This document shows, in pieces, positions 27,201 to 36,159 of a stretch of 64,000 bases of DNA. The stretch lies in contig NW_003133361.1 in the NCBI RefSeq assembly GCF_000003605.2, positions 50,774 to 114,773 of the forward strand. The letters are read 5' to 3'. This stretch comes from Saccoglossus kowalevskii. Lineage: Eukaryota > Hemichordata > Enteropneusta > Harrimaniidae. Made by a program: the position numbers and the translations under genes. Numbering within the stretch: the first letter of the stretch is position 1; every line of letters starts with the position of its first letter. The notes under the pieces are model-generated. The model did no database searches, had not been told where the DNA came from, and worked only from the letters and a program-made list of their open reading frames with translations.

Positions 27201-28707
27201 TATGTTGCCATACAGTTAAATAATAACTAAAGAAATAATTCTCGGGTGTGGACATCTGGGCATTTTCATCGCCTGGAAACCATCACAGTGAAAAGAAAGG
27301 CCGAAAACTGTCAGAAAACCGTACTTTGTAACCAGTGTAACAAGATTACCCCTGTGTGTGCAACATATATAAATTTGGTTGTTCTAGGTTGGGTTTGTGT
27401 TGTTTTCTTGAATTTAGCTATTTTCACTGGCTCTTCGACCGGCTTTCCACAGCAGAGCCCATAGAAATACGTGGTTACTGTGGTGCGCTCCTTAGCAATG
27501 TCTTGTGGCGTAGCTCCACCCCGAGGATAGTATAATAATAATAATAATCTGTTTTTGTTTCATTTCTAGCAGGGTTCACATGAAGTACCAATGTTAAAGG
27601 AAATGACACACAATGTGGAAAGTCTGCAGCTATTCCTTGCTGAAGGATTAAAGTCAATGGCGACCTTCTACGTTGAAACTGTCTATTCCCGAGAAGAATA
27701 CAAAAAACTCAAGTTTACCATCAGTAAACAACAGGCTATGCTCAAAGATGCCCTGGAGAGATTGGAAAAAACGAATCAGCTTAAGAAAGGCATGGAAAAC
27801 GCTATTGCTCGGCAATGTAAGTAGGATTTTTGATTTATTTGTGCAGAACACCTTTTCTGTAAGTTGTACACTTTAGCAATGGGTATACATGATACCATTC
27901 ATGTGTCAATATTTTGTTATCAGTGGTAAATAAAAAACAATGTTTGCAAGACATTTATTGTATTCCTAAGATGAATGACTAAACCTTGGTTGTTGGTGTG
28001 AATAACTTTGCTTTCATTGATTTAATTTTTTTTTTTGAAATTGACATTGCTCGTAACTTTTGAATTCACTTGCCTCCACAGTGGACAAAACTCATGATGT
28101 TCTTAAGCAGGCCAAGATCAACTTAGAGGTAAGAGTTTTCTCAGTGGCACAGTTTATAAGTTATACCAGTACACAAACTAATTCTTGTGTTGGCACTATG
28201 GGACTGTGGCATTATGGGAAATGTTTGTTGGATAGCATTTATATGTAATATTGGATTGTTGAACTTCATCACAAATGTTTGTTATATGTTTTATAATTAA
28301 TAAACATGTTGAAGTTTTAAAAGCACTACAAATTCTTGATATTTTACTGAGTAATATTTAATCAAATAAATGAAAACGAGCAACGTTGTCCCCATGAAAA
28401 TAGAGACTCCATAAAGTTAAGCCTTACTCAGGCAGCCATTTTGAATTGAAAAAGTAGTTTGGTTACAATTAAGGTTTTTCTTCAAGTACTGTATCCCATT
28501 ACAGGGAATAATGTGGCTGGAAATTACTGTGTAAAAGTTTCGATCAAACTTAATATTGTATCTTAAGATAAGGGTAGTACTGTATATGGATGAACATGGG
28601 AAAATACCTGTAAGGTCCATGTGTCAAATTAAATAGTTGGTATGGTGGTAATTTCACTTTTTCTATATTATTTCCAGCATAAAGCTCAAGATCAGGCCAA
28701 ACACTAA
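206..28707 (+). CDS. CDK5RAP2/PDE4DIP: CDK5RAP2/myomegalin (PDE4DIP)/centrosomin-family coiled-coil protein, 5' partial, 34 exons seen
   Basis: Centrosome/Golgi scaffold of the family that recruits gamma-tubulin complexes through N-terminal CM1 and binds pericentrin or AKAP450 through C-terminal CM2 (family knowledge). CM1 is not in the window, so the 5' end is missing. Exons, all GT-AG with matching phase: 206-363, 528-684, 1606-1767, 1980-2021, 2590-2709, 2862-2954, 3438-3530, 3777-3824, 4015-4131, 6357-6527, 8929-8961, 10843-10920, 11299-11436, 12333-12416, 12550-12762, 12935-13030, 14371-14466, 15009-15104, 16180-16366, 16992-17088, 17452-17512, 18255-18362, 19886-19951, 20065-20341, 20484-22985, 23796-24287, 24619-25084, 25263-25369, 25685-25918, 26464-26637, 26861-27042, 27570-27816, 28082-28128, 28678-28707. 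That gives 2423 codons, nearly all coiled coil. Blocks recalled from human myomegalin recur in order: AIDEKF, EIRALRKRLEESIDTN (human EIRNLRQRLEESICIN), LRQLRIQLERSIETNN, and the end THDVLKQAKINLE (human THDVLKKARTNLE). The vertebrate paralogue pair cannot be separated here. Confidence 0.9.
364..4014 (+). other. Introns among the first nine visible exons
   Basis: Only the exons listed for the large gene are supported here. The longest intron (685-1605) shows one piece of the dispersed repeat with ATAATTTCCCATTGC (about 796-815) and nothing else recognisable. Confidence 0.5.
4132..6356 (+). other. 2.2-kb intron
   Basis: Holds one TACTGTA-ended inverted-repeat element (4732-4926). The remainder is AT-rich with no supported exon. 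Confidence 0.5.
4732..4926. mobile_element. Small inverted-repeat element, family A, copy 1
   Basis: Begins TACTGTAGAATACTTTATTT and ends with GCGAAAATAAAATATTCC then ATAGTA, an imperfect reverse complement of the start. Internal words AGCGAAAATTAATTCCAGCG and CACTGAtTTTTGAT (in reverse) are shared with the copies at 11952 and 52642. About 195 bp, non-coding, older and more diverged at its right end. Confidence 0.75.
6671..7921. repeat. 1.25-kb compound minisatellite (17-bp units plus about 48-bp spacer units)
   Basis: Runs of 1-6 copies of a 17-bp unit (AAGTACATTTCCAATAG) alternate with a longer unit containing AAGCCATGGGTACATATG and TCATATTAGTTCTGTTAG, about 14 blocks in all. Because three 17-bp units make 51 bp, the minus strand stays open for long stretches; those open frames are repeat artefacts. 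Lies in the intron 6528-8928. Confidence 0.95.
7990..8115 (-). mobile_element. tRNA-derived SINE relic or tRNA-like pseudogene
   Basis: On the minus strand, TGGCCGAGGGG (8105-8095) fits an RNA polymerase III A box and GTTCGAGTC (8042-8034) a B box, about 60 bases apart. The GTGGCCGAG word resembles Ser/Leu tRNAs. No acceptor stem can be paired, so it is not a working tRNA. Next to it (8107-8131) is a small hairpin of GCATCC and GGATGC. The local GC content is well above that of the intron. It abuts the minisatellite that ends at 7921. Confidence 0.55.
8559..8828 (+). other. Candidate extra or alternative exon within the CDK5RAP2/PDE4DIP-family gene
   Basis: An open frame runs through 8559-8828 and ends at a possible donor (aaat|gtaacc) in phase 0, matching the phase 0 start of the next sure exon at 8929. 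An ATG lies at 8589 (MNLSYPNVWLPQ), and possible phase 0 acceptors end at 8558 and 8783. It encodes a Cys-rich stretch followed by the acidic DSTDVEDDDFSQS and ARSELEKHRN. The acidic part resembles MPDVDDDDFGQQ plus RAELEKS in the exon at 20065. The donor and acceptors are weak, so it could be an alternative first exon, a cassette exon or chance. Confidence 0.35.
10098..10308. mobile_element. Small inverted-repeat element, family B, copy 1
   Basis: Starts TACCGTAAAGGGGTTAATTA, ends with GTAAAAATTAGTCATTCTAC then AGTA. It is the reverse complement of the element at 42126-42336 over its full 211 bp with only scattered differences. Non-coding. Confidence 0.85.
11952..12155. mobile_element. Small inverted-repeat element, family A, copy 2
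   Basis: Begins TACTGTAAAATTCTTTATTT and ends AAAATAAAGTACTCTACAGTA. It shares long blocks with the copy at 52642 in the same orientation, including GTTTTGTATGGAATTTATTT. If the flanking TA is a target duplication, the element proper is CTGTA...TACAG, as expected for a Tc1/mariner-type MITE (inference). Confidence 0.8.
12935..15104 (+). CDS. CDK5RAP2/PDE4DIP: Three consecutive 96-nt exons encoding repeated 32-residue coiled-coil units
   Basis: Exons 12935-13030, 14371-14466 and 15009-15104 are each exactly 96 nt and phase 0-0. Their ends match each other: MQAIHDKDHHIK, LEKAISERDRELE and MRAALGERDKMIE all follow a pattern of A, a hydrophobic residue, two variable positions, then (K/R)D and a hydrophobic near the end. 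The preceding exon (12550-12762) ends with NVRLKERDKLLE in the same pattern. This suggests exon duplication in the region aligned with human myomegalin around LRLAVRERDHDLE. Skipping or repeating any of these exons keeps frame. Confidence 0.8.
13666..13710 (+). other. Candidate alternative first coding exon in an intron of the CDK5RAP2/PDE4DIP-family gene
   Basis: ATG at 13666 opens 15 codons (MSRRDISPRPVSLQQ) ending exactly at a donor-like cag|gtattt in phase 0. This fits the phase 0 exon at 14371, so splicing would give a short-N-terminus isoform starting just before EINDRHNRL. The 80 bases upstream are richer in CG dinucleotides than the surrounding intron. Alternative promoters are known for PDE4DIP in vertebrates; use here is inference. 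Confidence 0.35.
16578..16940. repeat. Tandem repeat, about 86-bp unit, four copies plus a partial
   Basis: Units share TTTGTGAAAGGTGACAAATA, GATTGGAGATATGTAAATAA and CCTAATTAATATGCACAG. Boundaries fall near 16579, 16666, 16753 and 16838, and the last copy is shortened. In the intron before exon 16992. Confidence 0.9.
17787..17845. repeat. Direct duplication of about 25 bp
   Basis: CATATGGTGTTCCTACCTGT followed by ACATC occurs twice back to back. Confidence 0.85.
19129..19254. repeat. Direct tandem duplication, 63-bp unit, two copies
   Basis: Both copies start ACTTGCAAC and contain CATCATGAATCAGTTAAAAA and TTTCGCATAGTATCTCAGC, with one clear difference (CCC versus CTC). The high identity suggests a recent duplication. 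In the intron 18363-19885. Confidence 0.92.
20484..22985 (+). CDS. CDK5RAP2/PDE4DIP: Giant 2.5-kb exon of the CDK5RAP2/PDE4DIP-family gene
   Basis: A single uninterrupted 834-codon exon (entered and left in phase 1) covering about residues 931-1764 of the visible protein. It follows a 277-nt exon ending in a Ser-rich stretch (SPSSSGFSSDA). It is long heptad-type coiled coil interrupted by Ser/Thr-rich linkers: NSNVSPDR near its start, then SPANVSPSTS, VSPERKSQGSVTP, and SSRSSSPTRSCSSPSRSC near 22256-22308. The SP/TP-dense linkers look like proline-directed kinase targets (inference). The conserved-looking block TWYEVLANEEALGKLQEEVE lies near 22340. All exons before it are short and mostly phase 0; most exons after it are phase 1, so the gene has two differently built halves. 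Confidence 0.9.
26861..28707 (+). CDS. CDK5RAP2/PDE4DIP: CM2-like C-terminal exons of the CDK5RAP2/PDE4DIP-family gene, with stop codon
   Basis: Exons 26861-27042, 27570-27816, 28082-28128 and 28678-28707 encode about the last 169 residues. HRGRDVKVIGDVLEYESLKQ aligns with the human myomegalin block KHGRHVIGHIDDYSALRQ, and LDKTHDVLKQAKINLE with LTRTHDVLKKARTNLE (recalled sequences). In this family the C-terminal CM2 motif mediates centrosome/Golgi targeting. Exon 27570 has a tandem CAGCAG-like acceptor (tagcag), so a one-Gln variant (start 27570 or 27573) is possible. The last exon has only 9 sense codons (HKAQDQAKH) before TAA at 28705-28707. Confidence 0.88.
27077..27182. mobile_element. 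Short palindromic element, possible MITE relic
   Basis: CATGAGCTAGTATTATCT (27103-27120) is matched in inverted orientation by GGATAATACTAGCCCATG (27138-27155), 16 of 18 positions, and weaker inverted similarity extends outward. In the intron 27043-27569. Confidence 0.5.
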
Positions 28708-30500
28708 GAAAGGATGGAAGTACAAGAGAGGGGGGTGAGCAGAAAAGTGGGGGGAGGGGGGTATGGAAATTATGATATAAATCAGTGTCTACCGATTGAA
28801 GATTTTATTGCTTGGAAATTAAATGACATGATGTGCTGCTGCCAACTCATGAAAAGAAGAAGATGATTACTTAGAATCAGTGATAAATATCTATGATGGA
28901 CATTTCTTGATAGAAGATTCTGTTTGCTCCGCAGTTTTTAATAATCAACAAATGACTCTGGTACCAATACCTGGCTGTACTAGTTCTTCTGACAAAGTAT
29001 TCCAGAGGCTCCCTTTCCAGTTGTTGTAATTTCAACAACTGATTTTGGTACCAACAACCTGGCTCTACCAGTTTTTCTGAAGTGCCAGAGGCTTTTTGAC
29101 ATTTGTTGTTATTTATTAACAAACATCAGGACCATCAATATATCTTCTGATATTGAGGTTGTGCTTTGGCTGCAGATGATGCGTAGCAGAGACAGACTGT
29201 GATCAAAACAAGCATAGATGACTCAATGAATGCTTCAATCGGCAGATTCAATATTTACCTGTACAATACTTAACATTGGATAAACAATGGATTGATTATA
29301 AAATTCATTGAATGAACATGTACTCAACATTGGATGAACATTGGACAAACACTTGCAGGAGTAGATATCACCTGGATTCAGTGAATGAACACTCACTTAA
29401 TATTGCTTGAACATTAGACGAACACTTGCAGGAGTGGACATAACCCAAATTCATTGAATGAACACTTACCTGACATTGACTAAACACCTGCTTTGTGGGT
29501 TTATTTATCACTGCCATTTTACTTTTTATGTTGTACATACACTGGTGCTGATAGTGTCTTCCAATTACTTTGTAAATGACGTACATTGATTTAATTAAAT
29601 ACTATTTATGATTGACAACCTAGAAGTTGAGTATATAGTAGGTGTTTATCTGCATGTTTTACATCCCTCATGTATTTTCAAGATTCTCATTCCTTAGAGT
29701 AACCAAGCTTTGTTGAAACTGAAATACACAAACTGTACTTGATAGTGTTCAAACAAACTCTTAAAAAAGGAAAGATAATTTTCAAATTTATAATGAAATA
29801 ATCAAGACACTTATAAGCAAGCTTGAATTCTCTTTTAACTTCTAATGGTTTTACAATTGAATATATATATTATGCATTTCCTGTAATATTTTATAGGTAG
29901 TGGAAATGGTGCTTTCTAATTCTGTAACAATGTTTTTTTTTTATTTTCTGGCCATTAGAGGAGATTGTATTGTAAATATCTTTGTTTTTTAGGACTCTAT
30001 TTATGCTATTGTTTTCTTACTAGTAACAGTACAAGGAAGGTTTTATTTACTCAATGTTTGGCTTGTTGCCATGTTGGATTTCTTATAAAAATCTTGTTTT
30101 AATTTGGAAGAAAAATTATGAAGCTGAGAGCTGGAATGTATGCCTACTTTTAAAATGTCAGCCCATGTTAGATTTAAATTAAACAACAACTACGTGTATA
30201 TTTACAGTGTATATCCATGTGTCTTCAGAGTCATCTAGAAGGTGTACTTGATTTGACACGCCAACTGAAAATTAAGCTTCTGTTTGCAAGGAATTTCAGC
30301 CAGTCTGACAATCGATGTTTGTTAAACATTTCAGAGAATCTTTTTCAAATGTGGACCATTTCTGACATGAAATGATAAAAGTGACATAGGTTTCACCAAA
30401 GTAGCTATCGCTACATCTAAACTTGACCTTTATTTATCACCTTTGGAATTGTTCAAGCGTACTTAATATGCAAAAACTTAATTTTAATTTTGTAATAAAG
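28708..30500 (+). other. Probable 3'UTR of the CDK5RAP2/PDE4DIP-family gene
   Basis: The stretch after the TAA has no long open frame. It holds a G-rich tract (28729-28762), an imperfect duplication of about 90 bp (28950-29110), a threefold repeat of about 75-80 bp (29265-29485), and an AATAAA at 30494-30499 that could be the poly(A) signal. The true 3' end is unproven; AATAAA motifs also occur further right. Confidence 0.45.
28950..29485. repeat. Short tandem duplications in the probable 3'UTR
   Basis: Two units share an order of words: TGGTACCAA, ACCTGGCT, AGTTCTTCTGA or AGTTTTTCTGA, then CCAGAGGCT (28958-29010 and 29044-29096). Further on, three units share TTGAATGAACA or GTGAATGAACA followed by ACATTGG or similar and AAACACTTGCAGGAGT (29305-29485). 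Confidence 0.7.
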
Positions 30501-31239
30501 TAGTATGACGCTGCCAATAGGAAATTTGATTTTAAATGGCTGATCTGTTATCATAGTAACCAGTTCATTTTAGGGGTTTTAGATTTTAATTAATTATTTT
30601 TTATTTCGAAGCATACTGTAGTAATACCTTTTTTCTCCAAAAGTTGTATGATTGTTTTAATTTTTCGGCTCTTCCATTCTAGTGATGCTTGATTTCATTG
30701 AAGATCATATAGTTTCTTTTTACGTAATAATTTATTATATGATGTAATTAATTCTTTTCTTCAGCGTCTTCTGTATGCCAAAAGTCTTCTGTGTAAATTA
30801 GTTATGTAATTGTGGTGAACAACTAAACTATTACTGATATTAAGTTTAACGGTATTAGAAAAAAAAATTTCATGAATATACAAGGATCTATTTTCTTTTT
30901 GAGAGTGGTGCAGTTACTATGTGGTTGTCTACATATGATGTAAAAACACCGCTTTTCCAAATAAAATGGTTCCTTCAATTCTTATCTTTTAAACATACCT
31001 CGTTCATACATAATCATTACTGCCATACTGTTACATATTTTGGGAGAAAAAGCATTTTTTTTTCAATTGAAATGTATTACGAGTCGAAGACAATTGAAAA
31101 TGTGGATACTTGAAATTCAACATGTTATATCTTGTCACATTACACACAGTATTAGGCCATCAGCGTCAAATAAATCTATATACTACAAAACTAAGCATTG
31201 GTGTAACTCTGTTTATGCATGTACTGCTCGTATATGTAC

Positions 31240-31570
31240 CCCCCCTCCACTGCAATTGCTGCAGTTGACAAGACCTCCCTTTTTGCTAAAGCTGGCAATA
31301 ATTTCCTATCTTGTTTTACTTATATAACTGCAGCAAATAAGAATTTTAGGTACCCCTAAATCTGCTGCGGTTGACAGCAAATTATAGAATTACACTTTCC
31401 TAAAAACTGACAGCAACACCACCCCCCCCCCTCCCATCAGCTGCAGCAAATGACAAAACCTCCAATTACAGGAGTTAACAGCAAATGCTGTAACTGCAGC
31501 TATAGACTCATTCCTTTTCCCTATAATTGTTGCAGTTGACATTAAATTTCTTAGCTGCAGTTATCTCTTT
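31240..31570. repeat. Degenerate repeat of the GCTGCAGTTGACA type
   Basis: Irregularly spaced copies of CTGCAGTTGACA or CTGCAGCAAATGACA-like words recur about every 50-60 bases, with C-rich tracts between them (31241-31252, 31420-31434). Confidence 0.55.
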
Positions 31571-32137
31571 ATGCTGTAGTAGAATATTTGAGTTGATGCT
31601 GCATCTGATATTTTGTTCCATCATGTCAACATTGTGTGGTGTGTTTTAAAGCGGGAGGGTTGTCACCTGCACGAGAATTGAGTCCCAAGCGACGATAACA
31701 CAAGCTAAAAATGCAAAGGCTCATGGCTAGACGCTTGTCTGTAAACAATGACACGCTATGGCCATCTGGCGAATGCATGGTTAGTGCCATGCAAACACTT
31801 AATTGCTTAGATGTGGTTCATAGTTAGGGTGTTAAAATTCAGTTTTATTTCACAAATTGTGATGAAACTGCAGCTACATTCCATGTTAATTCAAATCAAA
31901 TATCTACTTGGTATGTTGGATATTGTTTTGATGACTAGTAATTATAGCTGACGAATAAAACTCGGTGTTGGATGACATACACGGAAATCAACAAGTCAAA
32001 TCAATTGCAAATAATCAGAGATGACAGAATCATCAATAACCCTGAATTGTTAAAAAATTTTACTATTAAAATAGATCATGTACATGCAGCCTTACTGTGA
32101 ACAAAAAAGCAACCCAACCAGGAGTATTATAATATAG

Positions 32138-32245
32138 CTCACTGTTTAGCTAACAAAGTAGCAATATTAATAGTTCAAATGTAACAGTTTATAATGGTGA
32201 GCTTCTATTAATATTGCTACTTTATAATGTAAGCAAAACAGTGAG
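32138..32245. mobile_element. Short palindromic element, probable MITE relic (108 bp)
   Basis: Left arm 32138-32173 and right arm 32205-32245 are inverted repeats. AAAGTAGCAATATTAATAG on the left pairs with CTATTAATATTGCTACTTT on the right, and the ends read CTCACTGTTT and AAACAGTGAG. It has no coding capacity. The CACTG-type ends could point to a hAT-derived MITE, but no target-site duplication was identified. Confidence 0.6.
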
Positions 32246-32999
32246 TGCACAAGTTGAGGAAGAGATGTCAAAACCATTTCATCAAGTTTATCAAAATAAA
32301 TGCAGGTTTATCAACAACTTTGTAATTTTAATAATAAATTTATTTTAATCAACTTAGATCGTCATTACAACACTTTATACAATTAGAATACAATATCACA
32401 ATTTAGTAACATTAAGAACCATAAAAAACTGATCACAGTAAATTATTCAATAACTTACATACAGGCAAGTCATTCGTATTTAAAGATTTTAAGGATGTGT
32501 TTTCAAGAAAACATGCTAAATAATCCAAAAAATGGCCATTTTTGAAAATTTTCCATAGAAATCCATGTAAACACATTATTGCATGGATAACTTACTAATG
32601 TACTATTATTCCAATTCTACAATCGTGACTGTCATATGTAGCCCTCATCAATAGATCAAAGGTCACCAAACAAAATTTGGAAATACAATGTATGATGGAA
32701 TGTTTCTGCCATAGGAACCAATTGTAAACTGCTCAAAACACGCATTTTCGATCAATTGATCAAATGTTTTTATTTCAGAATTTTGAACATGACAGTAACC
32801 TTTAACCCTCTCTCGCTCAATTTCAAGAATTTTGAAGGTAGCAAACTACCTTATACAAGAATCACAATATGAAAGCAATAATTTGATTATTATCATAACA
32901 GAATGCTCTTATTAAAGTAAAAGGAATACATTTAATTGTACATCTGTGGTTTGCAGTCTGCTATGCACAAAGTTTAACTTGAATCTGATAAATGGTTAA

Positions 33000-33965
33000 G
33001 ATATCAGAAAATTGCTTACTTAATTATGCAAATTAGTTCATTAATATGCGTGAATTTCAACTACTGGTAATCACATCTGACTCCCAGAGCACCTATGTAC
33101 AAAGTTTCATTGAAATGTGTTGAGTTTTTTTTGAAATATAAGTGTGCACACGACCTCAGTTGTTATTACCACAACCAAAAGTAATCAGGCTGAAAGTTTT
33201 CAAATAGAAGATGAATATAAGATTTTTTACCAAAAATGACAAAAATGTTTGTTTTTGATTAGAAAATTGAAGATATCATCACAAAATAAAACAAATTTGA
33301 TAGAGGCCCACCCAAGGTACCTTCATAACAAGTATCAAAGCAATTGGCTGAGGGTTTTCAAGAAATTGGGAATTGAAGATATCGTCAACAAAAATGAACA
33401 AATCTGACAAAGACCCAACCAATGCACCTACCGGTAGTAGTTTATAATAAGTTGAAAATGAAATTGTTGATGGATGGATTGACGGACAATGATGAACAAC
33501 GCCGCTCCGCTCTGCCATTTTTGATGAAAATTAAAGTTGGCTAATTAATATTCAAATTAGATGATTATTATGTACAGATTTAAACCTAAAACTAAACACA
33601 CACCTGTACATTGCCCCGTGCATCGATGTTCAAAGTTACTTAGTTCTTGAGATATCAGTGAAAAAGCTGATAATTATTATGCAAATTAAGCAATTAAATA
33701 TGTGCAGATTTTTCACCCAAAACTAATCACATATGTGTATTGCTGCCTCGGGTATCTGTGTAGCAAGTTTCATTAAAATGGGATAATTATAACTTGAGAT
33801 GTCTCAATAAATGCTGAAAATTAAATTGACTAATTATTATGCAAATAGATAACTACACAGATTTTAATAAAAAAACTAATTATGTTTGAGCATTTTCGCA
33901 TAGTACCGGTACTTAATGTACCAAGTTTCATTGAAATGCAATGGTTAGTGATATTGGTGGAATAG
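33000..33965. repeat. Diverged repeat array with CAAGTTTCATTGAAATG motif
   Basis: Units of roughly 100-170 bp recur in diverged form, each with a TATGCAAATTA-like word, an AACTAATCACA-like word and a CAAAGTTTCATT/CAAGTTTCATT word (near 33100, 33630, 33760 and 33930). It ends in an ACACACAGACAG run. It looks like an old interspersed or tandem repeat; the family is not recognised. Confidence 0.55.
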
Positions 33966-34138
33966 ACACACAGACAGGGTTGTGAACTTAGCACACAGAA
34001 AAATAAGTATTTAATGTGCTGTAAGGATGGACCATGGAGTAAGGCCTAACTTCAAGCAAGTTAGTCGTAAATAGATTTCGGTTTCAGAAAAGTTGGTTTA
34101 ATTTTTTTTTTAAATTGTCCCATGATTAACCTTTCATT

Positions 34139-35077
34139 TTATGATTTTACAGGACCTCCAAACATTTTACTCATGGCTTTTGCATACTTGTCATCCAACT
34201 CTTTTACATCACGATCCAGTATTGCTATCTGATCCTGCACGGCTTTATTGTGTGGTTCTAGTCTCTGTGCAAAAGTAAGATCTTCCCTGGCCCTTTCGAA
34301 TTCACCAAGTTTCCTAAAAGCATGTCCCCGTCTGTACAATCCTTTAACATTCTCTCCCACAATTTCTAATGCATCAGAACACAACTTGACAACATTTGAA
34401 AACTGCTTCAATTTTAGTAAACAAGCAGCCAAGTTCAACGAACATGAACACTTTAATGCTGTATAGTGTTGTTTCATGTTGACTGGCAAATCATTTAAAT
34501 GCTTCATGTCAACAACTGTAATAAGACTTTTTAACGCTTTGCTGTACCGTCTTGCTGCAAGTACAGTTTTACCTTGCTGAAAACATACATTTCCTTTGCC
34601 TTTCTGATACTCAGCTGTCTCAATTTTCTTTTCTTGAGACATTTTCCACTTTTCAATCACTTTAGTAAATTGTTTGAGTTCAATCTTCAAAATAATGTTC
34701 AATTTGTCAACATCTTCAACACAAACTGTCGTTCTCATTTTGCACAAATAATCAACACCGATTCTTTCCATCAATGTTGATTCTGGAATGTGAAGTTCAC
34801 AAACTTCACCTTCCTTCATGGTTTCTAGGCAACCATCTACGATTTCGGATAAGTCGGCATCATATTCACCAATGCATGTTTTGGTTTCTTTTCCAAGCGG
34901 GTATCCCACGACGTCATCAGTCACGTGACATCCTCCGGTCAATCGACTGATTTCCACTATGCAAGTGGCACCTTCATTCGGAGAGGCCAATCCTGAACCT
35001 TGTATTAAAGTTACTTTGGTGAATGACTTGTCATATGGTGACCATATCCGACGGTCACCTGTATCCATGTCGTCCAT
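34139..35077 (-). CDS. FKBPL: FKBP-like co-chaperone with TPR repeats (FKBPL type), 312 residues
   Basis: An intact single coding exon. An FKBP-like domain covers about residues 18-136; it is degenerate and probably lacks prolyl isomerase activity, as in FKBPL. TPR motifs follow at about 154-187, 211-244 and 245-278 (the last includes KGLYRRGHAFRKLGEFERA), and the end is AMSKMFGG. Human FKBPL, recalled, has a matching N-terminal order (W, then DGSFVKKIVIRGHGL) and ends in LRKMFG. FKBPL is an Hsp90 co-chaperone linked to p21 and steroid-receptor stability in vertebrates. The start MDDMDTGDRR was chosen because the open frame upstream crosses a strong acceptor (T-rich tract then gtcag at 35201-35197, minus strand), so 35078-35196 is 5'UTR in the same exon. 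Other TPR-immunophilins (FKBP4/5/8) fit less well, because the N-terminal block and the end are FKBPL-like. Confidence 0.82.
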   Translation of the reverse strand: MDDMDTGDRRIWSPYDKSFTKVTLIQGSGLASPNEGATCIVEISRLTGGCHVTDDVVGYPLGKETKTCIGEYDADLSEIVDGCLETMKEGEVCELHIPESTLMERIGVDYLCKMRTTVCVEDVDKLNIILKIELKQFTKVIEKWKMSQEKKIETAEYQKGKGNVCFQQGKTVLAARRYSKALKSLITVVDMKHLNDLPVNMKQHYTALKCSCSLNLAACLLKLKQFSNVVKLCSDALEIVGENVKGLYRRGHAFRKLGEFERAREDLTFAQRLEPHNKAVQDQIAILDRDVKELDDKYAKAMSKMFGGPVKS

Positions 35078-35196
35078 TTTGATTTCAGTGTGCTGTGTGA
35101 GACTCGTCGTTGATGATTGGTTAATAGTTTCATTGGCTAGATATCGTGTCCCAATCAACAGAGAGGTTAAATGTTGGGTTACGGGGACATAAATAC
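35078..35196 (-). other. 5'UTR part of the FKBPL coding exon and its splice acceptor
   Basis: Read on the minus strand, a poly-T tract followed by TTTGTCAG ends at 35197, and the exon starts with GTATTTATG. The frame stays open through this stretch (an ATG would be at 35236, inside the intron), so a coding extension from an upstream exon cannot be fully excluded. A possible upstream donor on the minus strand is AAAG|GTTTGT near 35440. Confidence 0.6.
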
Positions 35197-35439
35197 CTGA
35201 CAAATAAAAAAAAAATATTACGCTCCAATCTTCCACAAATATGTTTTTAAATGAAATGAACTGTAATGCTAGGAATTAATTAATCTGGTAACTTGAATAT
35301 TCTCAGAAAATTACATGTACAGTATTTTCCTATAATTGCAATCGTTGAGATTAATATAAAATGATGAAAATATGTAGCGACGACAAATCATAGATTCAAA
35401 CTTCGATAACTCACATCAACCGACAGCAAATATTCACAA

Positions 35440-35620
35440 ACCTTTCTCTCTCTCCGCCCAGTCGCCCAGCTGTGTATTCCAACCTTTGACCTTGTGACAT
35501 CATCACAACAACTGCGGCTGTGCAGACTGCCACGAAAGTCAATATGGCGTCCTATCGCTAACTACAGTGAACTTACGATTTGCTTCTAATATTTCGTTTG
35601 TTGAATGAGAGGTTTGTATA
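35440..35620. promoter_or_regulatory. Probable promoter region between the divergent FKBPL and golgin-97 genes
   Basis: This stretch is more GC- and CG-rich than its surroundings. It contains CAATATGGCGTCC at about 35540, which fits the YY1 consensus AANATGGCG common at animal promoters, and TGACATCATCAC at about 35495. It lies just upstream of the inferred FKBPL 5' exon. Whether it also drives golgin-97 through an upstream non-coding exon is unknown. Confidence 0.4.
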
Positions 35621-36159
35621 TTTTCTGTATATATATTGAGCATTAGGTTACGTTTACTTCTAATTATTACAAATCACCCTACTATTATCAATTACAACTT
35701 CCCATCGTCCTTTCACCGGTCGCCGGATTCTGTCTGACGCCTGAGTGACCCTCCGCGAATCATTGAATGATGATCGCCCATATCGCGTTGATCGTGGATT
35801 TGGGATCGGGTTGCTGACTTATTTTACAGTTTTAAAATTGTCCTTACACTTCAGTGATATAAACATTACACTTGTTGTTATGCATGATATTTGGCTTGGT
35901 ATAAAAAATATAATAATGATTTCCGGTATAAATAATACCACACACCCACCATGCACCCACCTACTCTCTAATCGGGAGATTATCTGTTTTGTCATCATGA
36001 CTCCAGCAAGTTCATCGGTCAACAAATCAACACAACAAGGTGCCTGCCGTAATATATTTATATTAAAATTTCTTATAGATGGTATAAACTACATATACAA
36101 TATACAATATTGCTTGTAGAGGTGAACTTGGTCGTTCCCTACTTGTAATTGATGTTTGT

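Larger units (their letters stand above)
30501..34138. other. Convergent intergenic region without recognised genes
   Basis: No open frame here shows a known protein. It contains a degenerate GCTGCAGTTGACA-type repeat (31240-31570), a palindromic element (32138-32245) and a diverged satellite-like repeat (about 33000-33960). The 3'UTR of the minus-strand FKBPL gene must occupy the right-hand edge. Confidence 0.6.

Noticed and set aside
35078-35236. Upstream start of FKBPL at 35236 (MEDWSVIFFFYLS)
   Set aside because: The first 13 residues translate a poly-T tract and acceptor that look intronic on the minus strand; MDDMDTGDRR at 35077 is the better start.
35745-36119. 124-codon plus-strand open frame upstream of the LINE fragment
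   Set aside because: No recognisable reverse-transcriptase or other motif and no supported splice or start signal.
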